The position numbers and the translations under genes are program-made. A DNA stretch of 64,000 bases from the NCBI RefSeq assembly GCF_000375545.1, contig NZ_AQXF01000001.1:1-64000 (forward strand), in the 5' to 3' direction. The notes beneath the pieces are model-generated. The model saw nothing but the letters and a program-made list of their open reading frames with translations. It was not told where the DNA came from and ran no database searches. The stretch comes from Kordiimonas gwangyangensis DSM 19435 = JCM 12864 (GTDB lineage: Bacteria; Pseudomonadota; Alphaproteobacteria; Sphingomonadales; Kordiimonadaceae). Positions within the stretch are counted from its first letter, which is position 1; each line of letters opens with the position of its first letter. Below, piece after piece: positions 17,785 through 27,971 of this stretch.

Positions 17785-19812
17785 CTAGAATCCAAAAGTA
17801 GGCTGCGGTGTATGCCAGCCCTCGCCGTAGCGTGCCTCGCTCACCGCTGCCGGGTCCTTGGGCGCCGGGAACATCTCACCCTTGAACTCCAGTTCGCCAA
17901 TCGGCAGGAAGATGTCAGCGTTCACTTCCCGGATGGCAAGGCGGTCATGGGGCCAGTAAATTGTGCCGTCCTTGTGGCCGAGCACAAAAATATCGATCGT
18001 CACGGTGGACTGGTTGTAGTGAATAAGCGGCGTTTTATGGAGCGCAGCCTTGCACTTCACCCCATTCTCGATGAGGTAGGCGGCGATGCGGTCCCGCTCC
18101 GGCACCAGATCATCCGGCCCCGCGCCTTCCACAATCACGGCGGTATCAAGGTCATCATCATGGGGGATAAACCCCTTCTCCCGGATCGCACCCAGAAGCG
18201 TGCCATAAAGAAGGAAGGGTTTCAGCCCAAGCTCGGCCATACGGTCGCGGAAGACCACAAGGTCGGCGACCATTTTGTCTTCGTCCTGTTCGGACAGCGG
18301 CACATGCATGCCGTGTTTGGTGAAAAGCAGCCGCTGCGCGTAGGAGACCTGTGCGCCCGCCGCGCGCGAACCCGCCACAACTTCCTTCACCATATCCGCG
18401 TCATGGCGAATGGTTTGCACAAAGGGGCGAGAGAGCGGACGGCAGCGGAAAAGCGTATAGAGCCGCGCCATCATGCGGGCGTAGCCCACCGGCCACGCAT
18501 CACCGACCAGCAGGTCAATCAAAGGCCGTACGCCCATGATTGCGCGGTAAGCGGCACCGTGGTCATAAACCGTGCGCCACACCTTCCCGTCATCGCTGAC
18601 CGACAGTTCCGTGAACATGGTGCCATTGGCGCGGGCCTGATTCAGGTTCCAGAAGGTGATGCGGTCAAAGCGGGCCTGCTGCCCAAGGTCAATGACCCGG
18701 CCACCAATTTGACCAAACAGGTTGATGGCGAAGGAGGCCTCGTCAGCAAACCCCTCGGTCCAGTGATCGTTCTTGATATCCGCGCGCTCAGCCATATGCA
18801 CAAGCGCGTCGCCTTCGTGGAGGCTAAGGCCGCCGATACCGTCGCCCACGGTATTGAACGTGCGCACTCGAACATAACGCGCAGCGCACGAGCCAATATG
18901 GGCGGTGACACCGTCTTCCGCCGAGTAGCCGAAGTCCCTGACACCGTCGAGCACCAGATTGCAGGCATCGAGAAGGGCACTTGCACTGTCAGCCTGAAGG
19001 GACTGCGCACCCTTCCCCGCAAGGGCAACCCGCAGGCGCGACGCTGCACGCCTCACCATGCCGGGCAAACCCTCACGGCCCACTGACGTGGTGGCCGCCG
19101 CGTCACCTAACAGGGTGAGCGCTCGGATGATGTGCCCGTCAAACGCGTGCTGGCTTCCTTCCGGGCAGGCTTTGCGAAGGGGCGCAAGCGCTGCAAGCGC
19201 ATCCTCAATACGGCCGCGAATTTTCAGTTTTGGCTTCACGGCCGTATCATGCAGCACGGTCACGGTGCCGTCCGCCGCCAGCGCCTGGAACTGCAGGGGC
19301 TGCACCGGCGTGTGGGCCGCACCGGGGCTCCGGTAAAAATAAATGTGGCAGACCGTCACCTCCGCCGGGAAATCGGCACGCCACCAAGGCGCCTCTTCCC
19401 TAAGGGTGTGGATATTCTGCGTCAGGCGTGCGCCGGTCACTGCTGCGCCCGCATCCGTCATGCGGCCAAAGAAGCTGCTTTGGCTGCATACCGCCAGTTT
19501 GGAGACATCCTGAAGGCCGGGCTTGCCCGCAACCGTGCCGATAAAGGTGACGGAGCAGAAGCGCAGCACTTCATCGCGCTCGCTCATACCTCGGATGACA
19601 AAACTGTCGTAGCGTGTCGGCACGCTGATGCTGATGGGCACAAGGTTGTGGCCGCGTGCCGCCAGCGCGCCCGGCAGCAGCGTCTTCACCTCGCGCAAGT
19701 TCGCCTTGCGGATGAAGCGCTTCACCTTGCGTTCTGTCGCTGCCTGCACATCTGCGCCCTCTACTGCTGCGCTGGCTTTGTCTGCCGTCATTTGATCAAC
19801 CCGTTCGCCCAT
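17785..19812 (-). CDS. LicD-family phosphotransferase fused to discoidin-like domains
   Basis: 675 aa from ATG at 19810-19812; TTG two codons upstream is possible and no clear ribosome binding site was found. The C-terminal part (about 505-660) is a LicD domain with FLLYGTLLGAIREKGF and the metal-binding IPHDDDLD. LicD/FKRP proteins transfer phosphocholine, glycerol phosphate or ribitol phosphate from CDP donors to glycans. Residues about 105-195 and 310-435 look like two F5/8-type C (discoidin) beta-sandwich domains, which commonly bind carbohydrate. Typical LicD proteins are only 250-300 aa. The divergent neighbour is tagD, which would supply CDP-glycerol, suggesting glycerol-phosphate transfer to the capsule. 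The discoidin assignment is less certain than LicD. Confidence 0.8.
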   Translation of the reverse strand: MGERVDQMTADKASAAVEGADVQAATERKVKRFIRKANLREVKTLLPGALAARGHNLVPISISVPTRYDSFVIRGMSERDEVLRFCSVTFIGTVAGKPGLQDVSKLAVCSQSSFFGRMTDAGAAVTGARLTQNIHTLREEAPWWRADFPAEVTVCHIYFYRSPGAAHTPVQPLQFQALAADGTVTVLHDTAVKPKLKIRGRIEDALAALAPLRKACPEGSQHAFDGHIIRALTLLGDAAATTSVGREGLPGMVRRAASRLRVALAGKGAQSLQADSASALLDACNLVLDGVRDFGYSAEDGVTAHIGSCAARYVRVRTFNTVGDGIGGLSLHEGDALVHMAERADIKNDHWTEGFADEASFAINLFGQIGGRVIDLGQQARFDRITFWNLNQARANGTMFTELSVSDDGKVWRTVYDHGAAYRAIMGVRPLIDLLVGDAWPVGYARMMARLYTLFRCRPLSRPFVQTIRHDADMVKEVVAGSRAAGAQVSYAQRLLFTKHGMHVPLSEQDEDKMVADLVVFRDRMAELGLKPFLLYGTLLGAIREKGFIPHDDDLDTAVIVEGAGPDDLVPERDRIAAYLIENGVKCKAALHKTPLIHYNQSTVTIDIFVLGHKDGTIYWPHDRLAIREVNADIFLPIGELEFKGEMFPAPKDPAAVSEARYGEGWHTPQPTFGF

Positions 19813-19988
19813 TGGCAAAAAAAAAGCGGCAAAAAAATGCGCTCACCCTGACAAATCTGTCGTTTCGGGCAAGCGCGCCTCTACCTTTAAAATGACATTC
19901 TCGTTTACATTATATGGCACATTCATTACAAGCTGTGTGAATAAACACAGCACTAGAACGTGTATTTTTCGAGGATATCGAGTTCATC

Positions 19989-20402
19989 ATGAAACGTATT
20001 ATTACGTTCGGCACCTATGATTTGTTGCATGTCGGCCATGTGCGGCTTCTCAAGCGCGCGGCGGCTCTTGGTAACCATCTGATTGTCGGTGTCTCGAGCG
20101 ATGAACTGAACATCTCCAAAAAAGGTCGTGCGCCAGTTTATTCCACCACGGAACGTATGGAAATCGTGCGCTCCCTCGCCTGCGTGGATGATGTGTTTGT
20201 CGAGCATTCGCTTGAAGCGAAGGGCGACTATATCCTTGAACACAAAGCAGATGCGCTTGTGATGGGCGATGACTGGGAAGGCCGGTTCGACATGTTCAAG
20301 GACCTGTGCGAAGTGATTTACCTGCCCCGCACCGAAGGTATTTCCACCACCTACCTGATCAGCAGCATCTCTGACCGCAAGGCCGTCACAGGCGGCATCT
20401 GA
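19989..20402 (+). CDS. tagD: Glycerol-3-phosphate cytidylyltransferase, TagD-like
   Basis: 137 aa, the usual length for GCT enzymes. It carries the nucleotidyltransferase motif HVGH (residues 14-17) after ITFGTYDLL, and the RTEGISTT signature near residue 113. It makes CDP-glycerol from CTP and glycerol-3-phosphate. It is the only gene of its transcript, divergent from the LicD gene across a 176-bp AT-rich gap. No TagB/TagF-type polymerase is in the window, so the CDP-glycerol user is probably the LicD protein. A related nucleotidyltransferase specificity (e.g. another polyol phosphate) cannot be fully excluded. Confidence 0.88.
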   Translation: MKRIITFGTYDLLHVGHVRLLKRAAALGNHLIVGVSSDELNISKKGRAPVYSTTERMEIVRSLACVDDVFVEHSLEAKGDYILEHKADALVMGDDWEGRFDMFKDLCEVIYLPRTEGISTTYLISSISDRKAVTGGI

Positions 20403-20410
20403 TCGGGCGT

Positions 20411-20436
20411 CACCCGGCCCAGGACAAGGCCGGGCT
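20411..20436 (+). terminator. Possible terminator of tagD
   Basis: A perfect 7-bp stem CCCGGCC / GGCCGGG with an 8-base loop lies about 10 bp after the tagD stop, between two convergent genes. The T run is poor, so termination may be weak or Rho-dependent. Confidence 0.5.
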
Positions 20437-20450
20437 TGCAACCCTTTAAG

Positions 20451-21560
20451 CTATTCGGCTTTCAAAACCTCATTCACATCGACAATCTCAAGATCACTTG
20501 TGACGCCGAGATACCGCTCGTAATAGGGCTTGTGTGACGAACCTACGATCGCCAGCACCCTGCCCTTCGGGCCGAGAACTTCGCGAATATTTGCAGCCAT
20601 GCGCATGTTGCGCGTTTCCCAGTAGGCGAGATATTTGCGGCCTGCGCCGTAAGGCCCCTTCGCCCCCGCCTGCGCGCCAAAATCCCCGGCAACAGCAAAC
20701 CGCGCCTCCTCGGCCGCATTGCTGGCGCGGTACCATTCAATCACATCCATGTCCGGGTCTGACTTCACACGTTCGTTCCAGCTGTCATAAGCTTCGCGGC
20801 GCTTATGGGCGAATTCATTGTCCCACGCCGCCATGATTTCCGGATCATATAGCTTGTCGTCGACCGGGCCCGTGGCGCGGTCACCGGTGTGGTCATCAAC
20901 CGGGTATACCCGCTCGTGCGACAGCTTCGCGGCTAGTGTGGCACCGATGATGATATTCTCATTCTTGCGCGCGACGCGGCGGTCAAGCTCATCCTTCAGC
21001 GCTTCAGTCAGCCCATCCCCGGCCGTGCGCTCATCAGCGCCAAGCCTTAACCACTGCACCGCAGCGGAAGCCGGGTTGCCACTGGCAAGGAACAAGAGCG
21101 CCAAGCGGCGACGTTCAGGTGCGGGCCTGTCGGCGGCGGGCATGGCAAGCGTTACTTCTATTTCCGCCTCAGCTTCCGCGCCGGTCATGCCGAGGGCAGC
21201 GCGGGCGGCTGTGGGGTCATAACAATAGCCGTCTGCCGTGCCTTCATGGGCAAAGGCATAGGTGCGCAAATAGTCGCACTGCGCGCCGGAAAGGCTTTCA
21301 ATCACGATACGGTCCGGCGCCCATGCCTCAAGCTTGTCCAGCAGCGGGCTAAAGCGGGTGCGGTCAAAACTGTCAGGCAGGCCTGAAAGGTGTGTGGTGC
21401 CAAGCACCAGCAGTTGGCTGCGGTCGCCCCGCTCACGCGCGGCGGCATCGGCGATATAGACCGCCTTGGCAGCCTCGGTTACCGCGTTCACGGGCTTCGG
21501 GTCTGTGGGCACGTCAGCCGCAAGCATAAGCGCGGCAGACACAAAAAGACTTGTGATCAT
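20451..21560 (-). CDS. DUF5694-like exported protein (TraB/GumN-type fold)
   Basis: 369 aa with a short N-terminal signal (about 1-15). VLGTTHLSG near residue 52, IVIESLS near 88, and the C-terminal NIREVLGPKGRVLAIVGSSHK followed by YLGV are the features of DUF5694-type proteins, which resemble TraB/GumN and erythromycin-esterase-like folds. The conserved T-H near the start and S-H near the end could form an active site. Likely periplasmic. Function unknown. Convergent with tagD; ATG with GAGAGA upstream. Confidence 0.7.
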   Translation of the reverse strand: MITSLFVSAALMLAADVPTDPKPVNAVTEAAKAVYIADAAARERGDRSQLLVLGTTHLSGLPDSFDRTRFSPLLDKLEAWAPDRIVIESLSGAQCDYLRTYAFAHEGTADGYCYDPTAARAALGMTGAEAEAEIEVTLAMPAADRPAPERRRLALLFLASGNPASAAVQWLRLGADERTAGDGLTEALKDELDRRVARKNENIIIGATLAAKLSHERVYPVDDHTGDRATGPVDDKLYDPEIMAAWDNEFAHKRREAYDSWNERVKSDPDMDVIEWYRASNAAEEARFAVAGDFGAQAGAKGPYGAGRKYLAYWETRNMRMAANIREVLGPKGRVLAIVGSSHKPYYERYLGVTSDLEIVDVNEVLKAE

Positions 21561-21771
21561 GGGTTCTCTCTCGCTGTATAGTGCGGCCTTGTGGCTCGCT
21601 TTCTTGTGCCACGATTATTGAACGGCCCGTCCCGCAATGCAAACAGGAAATTATTCACACGGCACGGCGGATACGCAGCCCTGATAGCGCTTGCCGACCA
21701 CGGTCAGATTGACTTATGCGCGTCAACGGGCTAGGTCCTTTCGCGAAGATCATTCAGGAAGATTACCCTTA

Positions 21772-22764
21772 ATGTCGAAGCATCATTTCACCCTTGGCAC
21801 ACCCAACCATACCGGCCCGAAAACCATTGTAATTATGGGTGTCGCCCGCGGCGGTACATCGCTTGTGGCTGGCACGGTGCGCGAGATGGGCATCAACCTT
21901 GGGGCGCGACTTGGTGAAAACCATGAGGACCCGCAGTTCCTGCCGACCGAGTTTGACCACCTGCGCGCGGTGATCGCAAAGCGCAATGCCGAGCTTGATA
22001 CCTGGGGCTGGAAGATGCCCCACAGCATCGACTATATCGCCGACCTGCAGCATGAGCTGAGGAACCCGCATTTCATTTTTGTGTGGCGCAATTCGCTTGC
22101 TGCCGCCATCAGCCAAACCAAGCACAGCGACGCCGACATCTATGAAGGTATTCATTTTGCCGCGCACCGCCTGATGCATATGAAAGAGGCGATCGACAAG
22201 GTGGAATACCCGTCGCTTCTCATCAACTACGAGCAAGCGATCGCGGACAAGGACGGTTTCATCGACACCTTGGCCGAGTTTCTCGACATCCAAGTTGATG
22301 ATGAGATGCGCGGCAACTGCCATGCCTTCATCGACCCTGACACCGGCTATAAACAGATTTCCCAAACCTATTATGAAGCCTGGCGCATCAGCACCCGCCA
22401 TAAGCTCGATCACCTTATCGCGCCGCGCCGGCTGAGGGACCTTGAAATCAACGACAAAGACCTCTGTGTCGATGTTCGGGGGCCGGCGCCCGCGTTCATC
22501 TTCAATGTTGAAGAAGAGTTTTTCCCGGAAGAGTTTGTCGTGCATTTCAACAACCGCACGCAGCAAAACAGCTTCACCAAACTGCTGTTCGACTATGACG
22601 GCCAGTTTTCCCACAATATGGCGGCCAAGGTTGATGCCATCCCCGGCGTGAACCGCTTTCAGGTGAAGACAAATGGCAAGCTGCGGCGCATTGCCGTGAT
22701 CCCGTCCGTCTCTGAGGAAGGCATTGCCGACCTCCGCTACGTGCAACTGATGCAGGCGGGCTAA
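21772..22764 (+). CDS. Sulfotransferase-like protein
   Basis: 330 aa from the ATG at 21772, which has AGGAAG upstream; an 81-bp upstream extension has weak coding character. The N-terminus VIMGVARGGTSLVAG (about residues 16-30) resembles the 5'-phosphosulfate-binding loop of PAPS-dependent sulfotransferases. FIFVWRNSLAAAISQ (about 103-117) resembles the 3'-phosphate motif with its R and S. WGWKMPH between them fits the family. It lies between the tagD/LicD genes and kpsC, in the same region as cysD-cysNC. Capsule sulfation is therefore the likeliest role, by inference. Confidence 0.75.
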   Translation: MSKHHFTLGTPNHTGPKTIVIMGVARGGTSLVAGTVREMGINLGARLGENHEDPQFLPTEFDHLRAVIAKRNAELDTWGWKMPHSIDYIADLQHELRNPHFIFVWRNSLAAAISQTKHSDADIYEGIHFAAHRLMHMKEAIDKVEYPSLLINYEQAIADKDGFIDTLAEFLDIQVDDEMRGNCHAFIDPDTGYKQISQTYYEAWRISTRHKLDHLIAPRRLRDLEINDKDLCVDVRGPAPAFIFNVEEEFFPEEFVVHFNNRTQQNSFTKLLFDYDGQFSHNMAAKVDAIPGVNRFQVKTNGKLRRIAVIPSVSEEGIADLRYVQLMQAG

Positions 22765-22766
22765 GC

Positions 22767-22821
22767 CGCACAAATCCCGCACAGGTTTCGCACAGGTTTC
22801 GCTCACTTCCCGCACACTTCC
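22767..22821. repeat. Five 11-bp phased CGCACA repeats
   Basis: CGCACA (one unit CGCTCA) begins at 22767, 22778, 22789, 22800 and 22811, exactly 11 bp apart, in the gap between the convergent sulfotransferase-like gene and kpsC. A four-unit array with the same period is at 56828-56866. Confidence 0.75.
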
Positions 22822-22847
22822 CAAGCACTGGGCGTGCGGGCTCTCCC

Positions 22848-24914
22848 TTAGCGGATAAGTGCCTCAATGAGGAAACGCAGCTTGCGGAACAGGCTGCTGA
22901 TGCGGGACGGTTTCTTGCCGCCTGTGGCCGCGGCTTCGCGGGCGATAGCGTCCACAATCGCTTCGGGCGAGGTGGAAAGCCCCTCCGGCCAGCTGACATA
23001 ACGCCCGTAAACACACAGCAAGCCGTATACCAAGCCGTCAAGTGGCAGCCTGCGGCCACGGCGCTCGGGCGTGCCCAGCCGGTCCGTTGTCAGGCCCCAG
23101 CCTGAATAGAACGGCATGCCATAGCAAGTGACTGCCACCCCGCGAATGAGCGCCTCGAACCCTGTGAGGCTCGTCATCACATGCACCTCATCCACCGCTT
23201 CGATACAGTCGATGATATCTGCTGTCACAATCGTTTCGTTTGCGCAATCATCAAGCACCGCCGCAGATACCGCGCCTTCACGGTTGCCTGTCACCACGTC
23301 CGGGTGCGGTTTGAAGACGATATAAGCATCCGCATTATTTGCCCGAACTGCCTCAAGTAGCGCCGTGTTACTCATCATATCCGGTGAGCCGTAAGCGAGG
23401 GAGGCATCACCCTCCACCTGCCCCGGCACAAGGATGACCTTGCGGCCCCCGGCTCGGGTGCGGAAATCAAGCGTGCCACGTTCACCCACATTATATTTGC
23501 TGACGCGCGAGGCCAGGATCGCCTGCCTGAGCGCGGCACCGCGCGCAAGCTCCGCCTCATCAAAACTGTGGTGCGCGAGGAAATGCTCAAGATCGCTTGG
23601 GCTCGTGGCGTCATAATAAATGCCGCGGCGGTCCAGCACGAGGGAGGACGGGCGGCGGAGGTCCGCGCCAAGACCCACGGAACGCAGGAAACCATCTTCG
23701 AGATGCCACACCGGGATATGGTCCGGCACGTCATCGAGCCTGAGGTCATTCTTGCGCCCCCAGGAGAGCACACAGTCCGTATCCTCAAAAGTAAACTTGC
23801 CGATATCCGCCGCCTTGATATGGGTCACGGGGCCAGCGGCCGGGCCAAAGAAACGGCCAACAAACTTGCGTTTCCAGAAGGAGAAACCAACAGCCACCGC
23901 GCGTTTGCCGCGTGGGCGGCGCATCTGGCGTTCAGCCACCAGAAGGTCGATGATGCGTTCCATCTCCACCCGCTCGCCCGAGAAGGGGTCAACATAGCGG
24001 CTATAGACAATGAACGCGGCAGCGAACAGTTCCTCAAGCGTGCGGTTCGCGATGCGTGCTTCACAGAGCTGGCGGTCATGCGTGAGGCCCCAGCCCGCAT
24101 AAAACGGCAGGCCAAAACAGCTGACCTTCTTGCCCGCGATCAGCCCTTCAAGGCCCATCTGCGAGGTGACCACATACACATGGTCCACCCGCTCAATCAG
24201 CGCGAGCGGTGCAACATCGTCCGCCACAAACAGCACGCGGTCATGCTGGCGTTCGATATCAAAGTGGCCCTGCTTCTTGCCCGCAAGCACATCAGGGTGG
24301 ATTTTCACCAGCACGAGCGAGGTTGGGTTTTCCTCAAGCGCGGCCTTCAGCATATCGGCGAACATGGCGTCAGACGCCATGCCGTAGGTGATGGACTTGT
24401 CACCAAACGTCTGGTCCACCAGCAGCACCTTCGGTCCCTTGAAGGTTGAAAGCTTGGCTTCAAGCGCCGGCGGCAGGTCAAACGGCGCGTGGTTATATTT
24501 CGAGAGCCGCCACTTGCGGATACGCGCCATGGCCGCGCGGGCACGGGACAGGAGCTCAGGCGTTACCCAATCATCGCGATTGAGGAGCGCTTCAAGGTCT
24601 GACGGCGTGTGGGCATCATAATAGATGCCCGTATGGTCCACCACGAGCGAGAGGCGGCGTTTATCCCGGCTTGGGTGGCTAAGGTAGCCAAGGAAGCCGT
24701 CCTCAAGCCGCCAATACTCAAGCTCATGTTTTTTCGCGTAGTTGCGTGCGGCTTCCGTATTGTCTTTCTGGCCCCAGCCGACAATCACATCACCTTCGCG
24801 CGCGCCTTTCAGGCCACGCTTGATCGGGCGGCCAAGCAGCGCCTGCATACCAAAGCCGGTCGCGATACCGTTTGATGTGGTCAGCGCGCGGCGATTGTCC
24901 GGCATATCGGTCAT
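22848..24914 (-). CDS. kpsC: Capsule beta-Kdo transferase, KpsC
   Basis: 688 aa with two homologous halves. The N half has VIVGWGQKDN, LEDGFLGY and VVDHTGIYYDAHTPSDLE; the C half has VLSWGRKND, LEDGFLRS and VLDRRGIYYDATSPSDLE. This tandem layout is that of KpsC, whose two glycosyltransferase modules add alternating beta-linked Kdo residues to the KpsS product. Each half also has an HPDV motif in KIHPDV / KPHPDV. It is the last gene of the kdsA-kdsC-kdsB-kpsC operon, and its ATG overlaps the kdsB stop by 4 bp, coupling donor synthesis to transfer. Confidence 0.93.
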   Translation of the reverse strand: MTDMPDNRRALTTSNGIATGFGMQALLGRPIKRGLKGAREGDVIVGWGQKDNTEAARNYAKKHELEYWRLEDGFLGYLSHPSRDKRRLSLVVDHTGIYYDAHTPSDLEALLNRDDWVTPELLSRARAAMARIRKWRLSKYNHAPFDLPPALEAKLSTFKGPKVLLVDQTFGDKSITYGMASDAMFADMLKAALEENPTSLVLVKIHPDVLAGKKQGHFDIERQHDRVLFVADDVAPLALIERVDHVYVVTSQMGLEGLIAGKKVSCFGLPFYAGWGLTHDRQLCEARIANRTLEELFAAAFIVYSRYVDPFSGERVEMERIIDLLVAERQMRRPRGKRAVAVGFSFWKRKFVGRFFGPAAGPVTHIKAADIGKFTFEDTDCVLSWGRKNDLRLDDVPDHIPVWHLEDGFLRSVGLGADLRRPSSLVLDRRGIYYDATSPSDLEHFLAHHSFDEAELARGAALRQAILASRVSKYNVGERGTLDFRTRAGGRKVILVPGQVEGDASLAYGSPDMMSNTALLEAVRANNADAYIVFKPHPDVVTGNREGAVSAAVLDDCANETIVTADIIDCIEAVDEVHVMTSLTGFEALIRGVAVTCYGMPFYSGWGLTTDRLGTPERRGRRLPLDGLVYGLLCVYGRYVSWPEGLSTSPEAIVDAIAREAAATGGKKPSRISSLFRKLRFLIEALIR

Positions 24915-25660
24915 GCTGTCGCCCCCATCAATGCGCGCACGGCTTCAAGGTCATCCGGCGTGTCCACCCCGTGGGGCGGTGCTTCCGCGATTTCCACCAC
25001 CTGAATGGCAAGGCCGTTATAAAGCGCGCGCAGCTGCTCAAGCGCTTCTGCTTCCTCCAAGGGTGCAGGCGGCAGGGCCGTAAGCGCCTTCAGGGTCGAG
25101 ACCCGGTAAGCATAAATGCCGATATGGCGCTGGTAATTGAAGGCCGCGGTATCTGGTAGGTCCGCGCCGCGCAGGTGCGGGATCGGGCTGCGCGAGAAAT
25201 AGTGCGCAAGGCCACTGGCGTCCGTCACTACCTTGACGATGTTGGGGTTGAGCACATCGGCACCCACATGAATGCGTGTGCTGGCCGTCGCCATGGCGGC
25301 GCCGTTCGCTGAAGCCAGCGCATTCCCCACCACGCCAATGAGCGCGGGCGGCATCAAGGGTTCGTCACCCTGCACATTGACCACAATCTCATCATCGGCC
25401 CAGCCAAGAAGGCTCGCCACCTCCGCAATACGGTCAGTGCCGGAGGCATGGTCAGGCCGGGTCATCACCGCCTGCCCGCCGTTGGCTTTAACAGCATCCA
25501 CAATGCGTTCATCATCCGCGGCAACACAAACATCAGCAGCACCCAAAGCTTCCGCCGCGCGGTCCCACACGTGCGCAATCATCGGTTTGCCGCAGATATC
25601 AGCAAGCGGCTTGCCCGGCAGCCGGGTGGAAGCATAACGCGCGGGGATCACAATTTTCAT
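24911..25660 (-). CDS. kdsB: 3-deoxy-manno-octulosonate cytidylyltransferase, KdsB
   Basis: 249 aa. IPARYASTRLPGKPL at residues 5-19 is the CTP-binding signature; VNVQGDEPLMPP near 98 and the YAYR region near 178 also fit KdsB. It activates Kdo as CMP-Kdo, the donor for KpsS and KpsC (and for LPS). ATG overlaps the kdsC stop by 4 bp and its own stop overlaps kpsC by 4 bp. Length is normal. Confidence 0.96.
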   Translation of the reverse strand: MKIVIPARYASTRLPGKPLADICGKPMIAHVWDRAAEALGAADVCVAADDERIVDAVKANGGQAVMTRPDHASGTDRIAEVASLLGWADDEIVVNVQGDEPLMPPALIGVVGNALASANGAAMATASTRIHVGADVLNPNIVKVVTDASGLAHYFSRSPIPHLRGADLPDTAAFNYQRHIGIYAYRVSTLKALTALPPAPLEEAEALEQLRALYNGLAIQVVEIAEAPPHGVDTPDDLEAVRALMGATA

Positions 25661-26172
25661 TGCACGAGTATCCGTGTTTCGCCATCAGCCGCGGCCAGCA
25701 GGCTGCTGCCCAGCATCGCGGCGATATGCTCACACGCGTCGCGCACGGCACCCATGCCGCCGGTGTGTTCGCTGATATAGTCCGCCACGGCTTTCACGTC
25801 CGCCACCGCGTTTGCGGGCGCGAGGGCGTAGCCCGCTGCCTTCATGGCACCAAGGTCGATGATATCGTCCCCCATGAAGGCAACATCTTCGAGCGGGAGT
25901 TCAAGCTCAGCCGCCAGTTCGGCGAGCGCGGTTACCTTGTCCGCGCAGCGCAGGCGGCGGTGCGTGATGCCGAGGTCATCAAGGCGTTTTTCAAGCGCGG
26001 CACTTTTGCGGCCAGAGATAATGGCAATCTCGACACCGAGCTTATGAAGGAGCTTCATGCCAAGGCCATCATGGGCGTGGAAGGCTTTCATCTCCTCACC
26101 GTGGGCGGTGTAGTAAAGCGTGCCGTCTGTGAGCACACCATCCACATCAAGGGCAAGCAGGCGAATGGCCAT
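25657..26172 (-). CDS. kdsC: 3-deoxy-manno-octulosonate-8-phosphatase, KdsC
   Basis: 171 aa HAD-family phosphatase without a cap domain. The catalytic motif is LALDVDGVLTDG (residues 6-17), IISGRKS is motif II, and FMGDDIIDLGAM is motif IV. It removes phosphate from Kdo-8-phosphate. The gene lies 5 bp after kdsA and overlaps kdsB. All residues expected of a C0-type HAD phosphatase are present. Confidence 0.95.
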   Translation of the reverse strand: MAIRLLALDVDGVLTDGTLYYTAHGEEMKAFHAHDGLGMKLLHKLGVEIAIISGRKSAALEKRLDDLGITHRRLRCADKVTALAELAAELELPLEDVAFMGDDIIDLGAMKAAGYALAPANAVADVKAVADYISEHTGGMGAVRDACEHIAAMLGSSLLAAADGETRILVQ

Positions 26173-26177
26173 GGTTC

Positions 26178-27038
<861 letters not shown>

Positions 27039-27105
27039 TTAGTTTGCAGAATGTGACAATGGCTACCCCGACAGGGCCAAAAGCGCAAGGGAATGATTGG
27101 TCGCA

Positions 27106-27126
27106 GCAAGCCTTTTAAAGGCTTGC
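27106..27126 (-). terminator. Inverted repeat after the first flagellin gene
   Basis: GCAAGCCTTT-T-AAAGGCTTGC, a 10-bp perfect inverted repeat 18 bp after the flagellin stop. There is no long T run, so it may act as a terminator or mRNA 3' end stabiliser. Confidence 0.5.
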
Positions 27127-27143
27127 ACGCACACGCTGTGACC

Positions 27144-27971
27144 TTAACGGAACAGCGCCAGAATGGCGGACGGTGTCTGGTTCGCGATGGCGAGTGCCTG
27201 AAGGCCAAGCTGTTGCTTCACTTGCAGCGCCTGCAGGTTTGCGGCTTCGCGCGCGAGGTCCGCGTCCACAAGGTTGCCGATGCCCACCTCAATGGTGTCC
27301 GACAGCTTGGTCACGAAAGACTGCTGTACCTCGATGCGCTTGGCACCGGCGCCGAGCGTGGAAAGCGAGGCGTTCACATTGTCGATCGCCGCGGTAATCA
27401 TGTCCACGACTGAGGAAGCGCCGGAGGCTGTATCGATCGTTTGCCCCGCGCTGATGGAAATGTTCGAACCGCCGAGCGAGAGGTCCTGCGCCGCGATAAC
27501 GAGCGAGTTGCTGGCTGTTGCATTCGTGATGGCGCTGATATCGCGCCCGCCGGATTTGACCGCGTTCACACCGTTAAACTCAGCGTTCTCGATGATGGAG
27601 GTAATCTGGTCACGGAGCTGGGCAAAATCGCGGCTCAGCGACTGGCGGCTTGCGGTATCAAGCCCTGTGTCCTTGGCGGCCACGGCTTTTTGCTTCATCT
27701 CGATCAGAAGGTCGGACACGGCCTCAGCCGCTGCAATCGCCACATCAAGGGACGAGCTCGCGCGGTCCAGCGATGAGGACACGGCGCTAAGCCCCGCCAC
27801 GTCGCCGCGCAGGCGCTGCGCAATGGCGTAGGTTGCCGCGTCATCCTTGGCGGAAGATACCTTGAGGCCAGTGTTGATGCGTGTCTGAACCCGTTCAAGT
27901 TCCTTGTTGGTCTTGTACAGGTTCTGGAGCGCGAGGAACGCGCTTCTGTTTGTGTTCACGGAAAAAGCCAT
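27144..27971 (-). CDS. Flagellin, short (275 aa)
   Basis: The conserved D0/D1 ends are present: N-terminal FSVNTNRSAFLALQNL and INTGLKVSSAKDDAATYAIA, and C-terminal LVDADLAREAANLQ and QLGLQALAIANQ. The variable middle is short (about residues 160-195), typical of alphaproteobacterial FljK-type flagellins of about 270 aa. It polymerises as the filament. No flagellar assembly genes lie beside it. A second, longer flagellin is at 52374-53525. ATG start at 27969-27971. Confidence 0.96.
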   Translation of the reverse strand: MAFSVNTNRSAFLALQNLYKTNKELERVQTRINTGLKVSSAKDDAATYAIAQRLRGDVAGLSAVSSSLDRASSSLDVAIAAAEAVSDLLIEMKQKAVAAKDTGLDTASRQSLSRDFAQLRDQITSIIENAEFNGVNAVKSGGRDISAITNATASNSLVIAAQDLSLGGSNISISAGQTIDTASGASSVVDMITAAIDNVNASLSTLGAGAKRIEVQQSFVTKLSDTIEVGIGNLVDADLAREAANLQALQVKQQLGLQALAIANQTPSAILALFR

